Origin: Marivita sp041725935
GTDB taxonomy: Bacteria; Pseudomonadota; Alphaproteobacteria; Rhodobacterales; Rhodobacteraceae
Reading direction: 5' to 3'
Assembly: GCA_041725935.1 (NCBI GenBank)
Contig: JBGRQD010000001.1
Location: 310,001 to 374,000, forward strand
Length of the DNA stretch: 64,000 bases
The notes beneath the pieces were generated by a model. It was not told where the DNA came from. It did not search any database and saw only the letters and a list, made by a program, of their open reading frames with translations. The position numbers and the translations under genes are program-made. Numbering within the stretch: position 1 is the stretch's first letter; the number at the start of each line of letters is the position of its first letter. Below, piece by piece: positions 61,088 to 64,000 of this stretch.

Positions 61088-62173
61088 TTAGCCTGCGTTC
61101 ACGCGGTTCCGCTGGCGCATGAATTCGCCGTCCGCGATCTCGTACCAGCCCGAGGATTCCTCGATGGATTCGAACACGCTGTTGGCGATTTCTGCATAGA
61201 TCGGATCGCCCATGTTCTCTTCGCGGACTTCCTTCGAGGCGGTCCCGAATGCATCCCAGACGTCTTCGGGGAACTGACGGACCTGAACGCCACCGGCCTG
61301 CAGACGGGCCAAAGCCGCGCCGTTTTCCGCCAGCGACAGCGCGGTGTTCTGCGCGTGCGACGCTTCGCAGGCAACCCGGCAAATCGTCTGCTGCTGAGGC
61401 GTCAGCGATTCCCAGATCTCGAGGTTGAACACCATCGACAGGGTCGAGCCCGGCTCGTGGAAACCAGCTGCATAATAGGTCTTGGTGACTTCCTGGAAGC
61501 CCATGCGTTCGTCCGCATACGGCCCGATCCATTCCGCACCGTCGATCTGGCCGGACGCAAGCGCCTGGTAGATTTCGCCGCCGGGGATGTTCTGCACGGA
61601 TGCACCGAGGCGACCCAGAACCTGACCACCCTGACCCGGCATACGGAAACGCAGACCCTGAAGGTCGTCTGCCGAGGTGATTTCCTTGTTGAACCAACCG
61701 CCGGGCTGCATCGCCGTCTGGCCGCACATCAACGGCTTGAGGTTGAACAGGCTCGACAGGTTGTCATGCAGTTCCTGACCGCCGCGACGGTAATACCAGT
61801 TTGCCATTTCCTGCGCCGTCATGCCGAAGGGCACAGCGGTGAAGAACGCAAAGGCGGGGTGCTGGTTGAGGAAGTAGTATTCAGCCGAGTGGTAAACGTC
61901 GGCTTGTCCCGAGGACACCGCGTCGAACACTTCGAATGCACCGACGAGCGAACCGGCGGGCATCTTGTTGAACGAAATCTGGCCATCGGTCATCGCGGTG
62001 ATGTAGTCGATTGCAAGCTGGGCCGCATCGTCGAACACGGCAAAGCCGTCCGGAACCGATGTGACCATGGTCAGTGTACGATTGCCCTGCGCGTATGCCG
62101 GTGCCGCAAGCGTTGTCGCGGCAGCAGCGCCTGCACCAACAGCAGACGTCCGCAAGAATGAACGACGATCCAT
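61088..62173 (-). CDS. TRAP transporter solute-binding protein, TakP-like
   Basis: A 361-residue periplasmic binding protein with a twin-arginine-type signal (DRRSFLRTSAVGAG, cleavage near AYAQ). The order TMVTSVPDG, GAFEVFDAVSSGQADVYHSA, GGWFNKEI, RMPGQGGQVL and IPGGEIYQALASGQIDGAEW closely follows TakP of Rhodobacter sphaeroides, which binds 2-oxo acids such as pyruvate and 2-oxobutyrate. ATG 62173 is chosen because GGGGAGG precedes it. A 2-oxo-acid role would fit the neighbouring ilvB, but the ligand is inferred. Confidence 0.92.
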   Translation of the reverse strand: MDRRSFLRTSAVGAGAAAATTLAAPAYAQGNRTLTMVTSVPDGFAVFDDAAQLAIDYITAMTDGQISFNKMPAGSLVGAFEVFDAVSSGQADVYHSAEYYFLNQHPAFAFFTAVPFGMTAQEMANWYYRRGGQELHDNLSSLFNLKPLMCGQTAMQPGGWFNKEITSADDLQGLRFRMPGQGGQVLGRLGASVQNIPGGEIYQALASGQIDGAEWIGPYADERMGFQEVTKTYYAAGFHEPGSTLSMVFNLEIWESLTPQQQTICRVACEASHAQNTALSLAENGAALARLQAGGVQVRQFPEDVWDAFGTASKEVREENMGDPIYAEIANSVFESIEESSGWYEIADGEFMRQRNRVNAG

Positions 62174-62845
62174 GTATTTCCTCCCCTGGAATTGGTTGCA
62201 CAAAAACAGCCAGTCCGCTGTTTGCGCGGATCATTTAGTGGATCGGACGGTAATCAGAAAAAAAAGCGAATGCAAATAATTAACGTCGCTTACAGATGTA
62301 TAAATTTTAGGCAAAAACCTCAGAATTTCCGAGGTTTCCACCATTCTGAGATGATAGCGCTAGCAATGGTTGATGCGCGTCGTGAATGGTTTAGATGCTT
62401 CAGATTTTAAGATGGCAATGCGTCCAAACCCCTCGAAAAACCGTGCAGTTGTCGCTGTCTCTTCAGAGGCGCAGACCGAAGCCGGTTGCAACGACCAAAG
62501 CGGGCCTTTCCAACGGTGTCTCCTTAAGACCCTTATCGGCCTCGGTCAGTGGCGAAACAGCAGTCCCCTCATACAGACGTCCGTTTGCCAGACGAGCCGG
62601 TACAATCACGTCCTGCCCGGACACCTGTAGCCGCTACGTGGCGAGACAAGCGCCAACTTATGCGCATTGCACAACTCACATCTTCACGTTTTTTCGCACA
62701 TGTCATGCATCAAGCGCCCGGCGACTCGGCTTTAAAGCACAACAGGAGCACCGTGTTTTTAGCAAAATTTCGCGACAACCGCCCTGTTGAGCAATAAATG
62801 CCAAAAATTTCTTGCTTCCGGATACTTTTTTCTTGGCTTTCGATG
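62174..62845. other. Long intergenic region between dctP and the ilvB promoter
   Basis: About 670 bases, AT-richer than the surroundings. The first part must hold the dctP promoter. It contains one minus-strand frame that reads like protein (62463-62624) and otherwise no recognisable gene, repeat or RNA. Plus-strand open frames here have no domain or ribosome site. Confidence 0.6.
62463..62624 (-). CDS. Possible 53-residue protein or gene remnant
   Basis: From GTG 62622-62624 the frame reads VSGQDVIVPARLANG, then RLYEGTAVSPLTEADKG, and ends ALVVATGFGLRL. The composition looks protein-like, but no clear ribosome site precedes it, and a TAG lies four codons upstream, so it could be the 3' remnant of a longer gene. 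I do not recognise the family. Confidence 0.3.
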   Translation of the reverse strand: MSGQDVIVPARLANGRLYEGTAVSPLTEADKGLKETPLERPALVVATGFGLRL

Positions 62846-62874
62846 TTGACGCCCCCGGAGGCTACACATAATGT
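62846..62874 (+). promoter_or_regulatory. Sigma-70 promoter of ilvB
   Basis: TTGACG and TAATGT are separated by 17 bases, ending 24 bases before the leader-peptide ATG. Both hexamers are close to consensus, and no better pair lies nearby. Confidence 0.65.
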
Positions 62875-62898
62875 CCCGCCACGCGAAGGAGAGCCAAG

Positions 62899-62946
62899 AT
62901 GGCCCGAGTACTAGTCATTGTAGAGAAAGCGCGCATGGGCCGGTAA
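62899..62946 (+). CDS. ilvB leader peptide
   Basis: A 15-codon frame encoding MARVLVIVEKARMGR, with five consecutive branched-chain codons (Val-Leu-Val-Ile-Val). AAGGAG lies 7 bases before the ATG. It is followed by a dyad and an intrinsic terminator and then ilvB, the standard layout of ribosome-mediated attenuation: shortage of charged Val, Leu or Ile tRNA would stall translation here. Confidence 0.85.
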   Translation: MARVLVIVEKARMGR

Positions 62947-63000
62947 CGGAACCTGACCAGACCCCCATGCGCCCCCGACTGAACATCGGGGGTTTTTTTT
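62931..63000 (+). terminator. Attenuator of ilvB
   Basis: The terminator stem is CCCCCGA (62972-62978) with TCGGGGG (62986-62992), followed by eight T. Upstream, GCGCATGGG (62931-62939) pairs with CCCATGCGC (62964-62972), touching the terminator's left arm by one base. A ribosome finishing the leader peptide would cover the upstream arm. Which fold is antiterminating needs modelling. Confidence 0.85.
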
Positions 63001-63039
63001 CGCGTAACGAACAGAAGTGTCTGTAAACGGAGCAAAGCG

Positions 63040-64000
<961 letters not shown>

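Noticed and set aside
62395..62797. Plus-strand open frames in the dctP-ilvB gap
   Set aside because: They overlap each other in different frames, have no ribosome site and show no recognisable protein pattern.

Overview
The window reads as a chromosomal segment of a marine Rhodobacterales (Roseobacter-group) alphaproteobacterium. The evidence is GC-rich DNA, the dusB-ntrB-ntrC-ntrY-ntrX operon next to trkA, the ctrA/sciP cell-cycle pair, DUF6456 and DUF6477 genes side by side, a non-pyrrolysine MttB homologue, a TakP-type TRAP transporter and many short GC-rich intergenic palindromes. Almost every base is coding. I see no rRNA, tRNA, CRISPR array, prophage or intact insertion sequence.

Layout. 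1-940: trkA (3' end outside the window). 941-4457: an accessory block that separates trkA from ntrX, made of a 767-base non-coding stretch with a 132-bp tandem repeat, an AT-richer KAP-type P-loop NTPase gene, a large nested palindrome, and a formylglycine-enzyme-like gene. 4458-11752: nitrogen-control operon dusB-ntrBC-ntrYX on the minus strand. 11933-14613: ispF-pgpA-cinA-type gene, a COQ10-like gene, hpt and a small membrane protein. 14629-16956: LysR regulator divergent from a cytochrome c' and a diheme cytochrome, with a perfect 23-bp operator between them. 16984-24805: lipA, DUF6456/DUF6477, mttB-like, guaA, an SH3 protein and a DMT exporter. 24927-26252: FadL-family porin with a heptad-repeat insert. 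26387-33865: P-loop ATPase-metA, hydrolase, ppk2, tetR, trmFO, gluQ, hisI and a NifU-like scaffold. 34075-39779: a 44-residue small gene, recG-ligA, ctrA and sciP. 39925-46602: mnmA, a TagE/TarM-like glycosyltransferase, esterase-alkA, cobK, an MFS transporter and a lipoprotein. 46604-52792: NDUFAF6-like protein, cimA, cysS, aminotransferase-tfoX and ndk. 52991-57560: ABC-F, marC, retropepsin-like protease, bpt and cupin. 57634-62173: TRAP transporter for 2-oxo-acid-like substrates. 62174-64000: ilvB with a leader peptide and attenuator.

How genes work together. NtrBC and NtrYX form the nitrogen and redox control module; both response regulators lack the sigma-54 GAFTGA loop. CtrA and SciP are activator and antagonist, with CtrA-type boxes between them. 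CimA and IlvB feed branched-chain amino-acid synthesis. IlvB carries a leader peptide with a Val-Leu-Val-Ile-Val run followed by a terminator, and a 2-oxo-acid TRAP uptake system lies beside it. RecG, LigA and AlkA are DNA repair genes; TrmFO, GluQ, MnmA and DusB are tRNA modification genes.

The most unusual parts are the KAP/repeat block wedged between ntrX and trkA, the FadL heptad insert, a MetA whose specificity residue predicts acetyl-CoA use, the unannotated 44-residue gene, the LysR operator and the ilv attenuator. All calls rest on reading the sequence and on recalled family knowledge; no database search or folding program was run.
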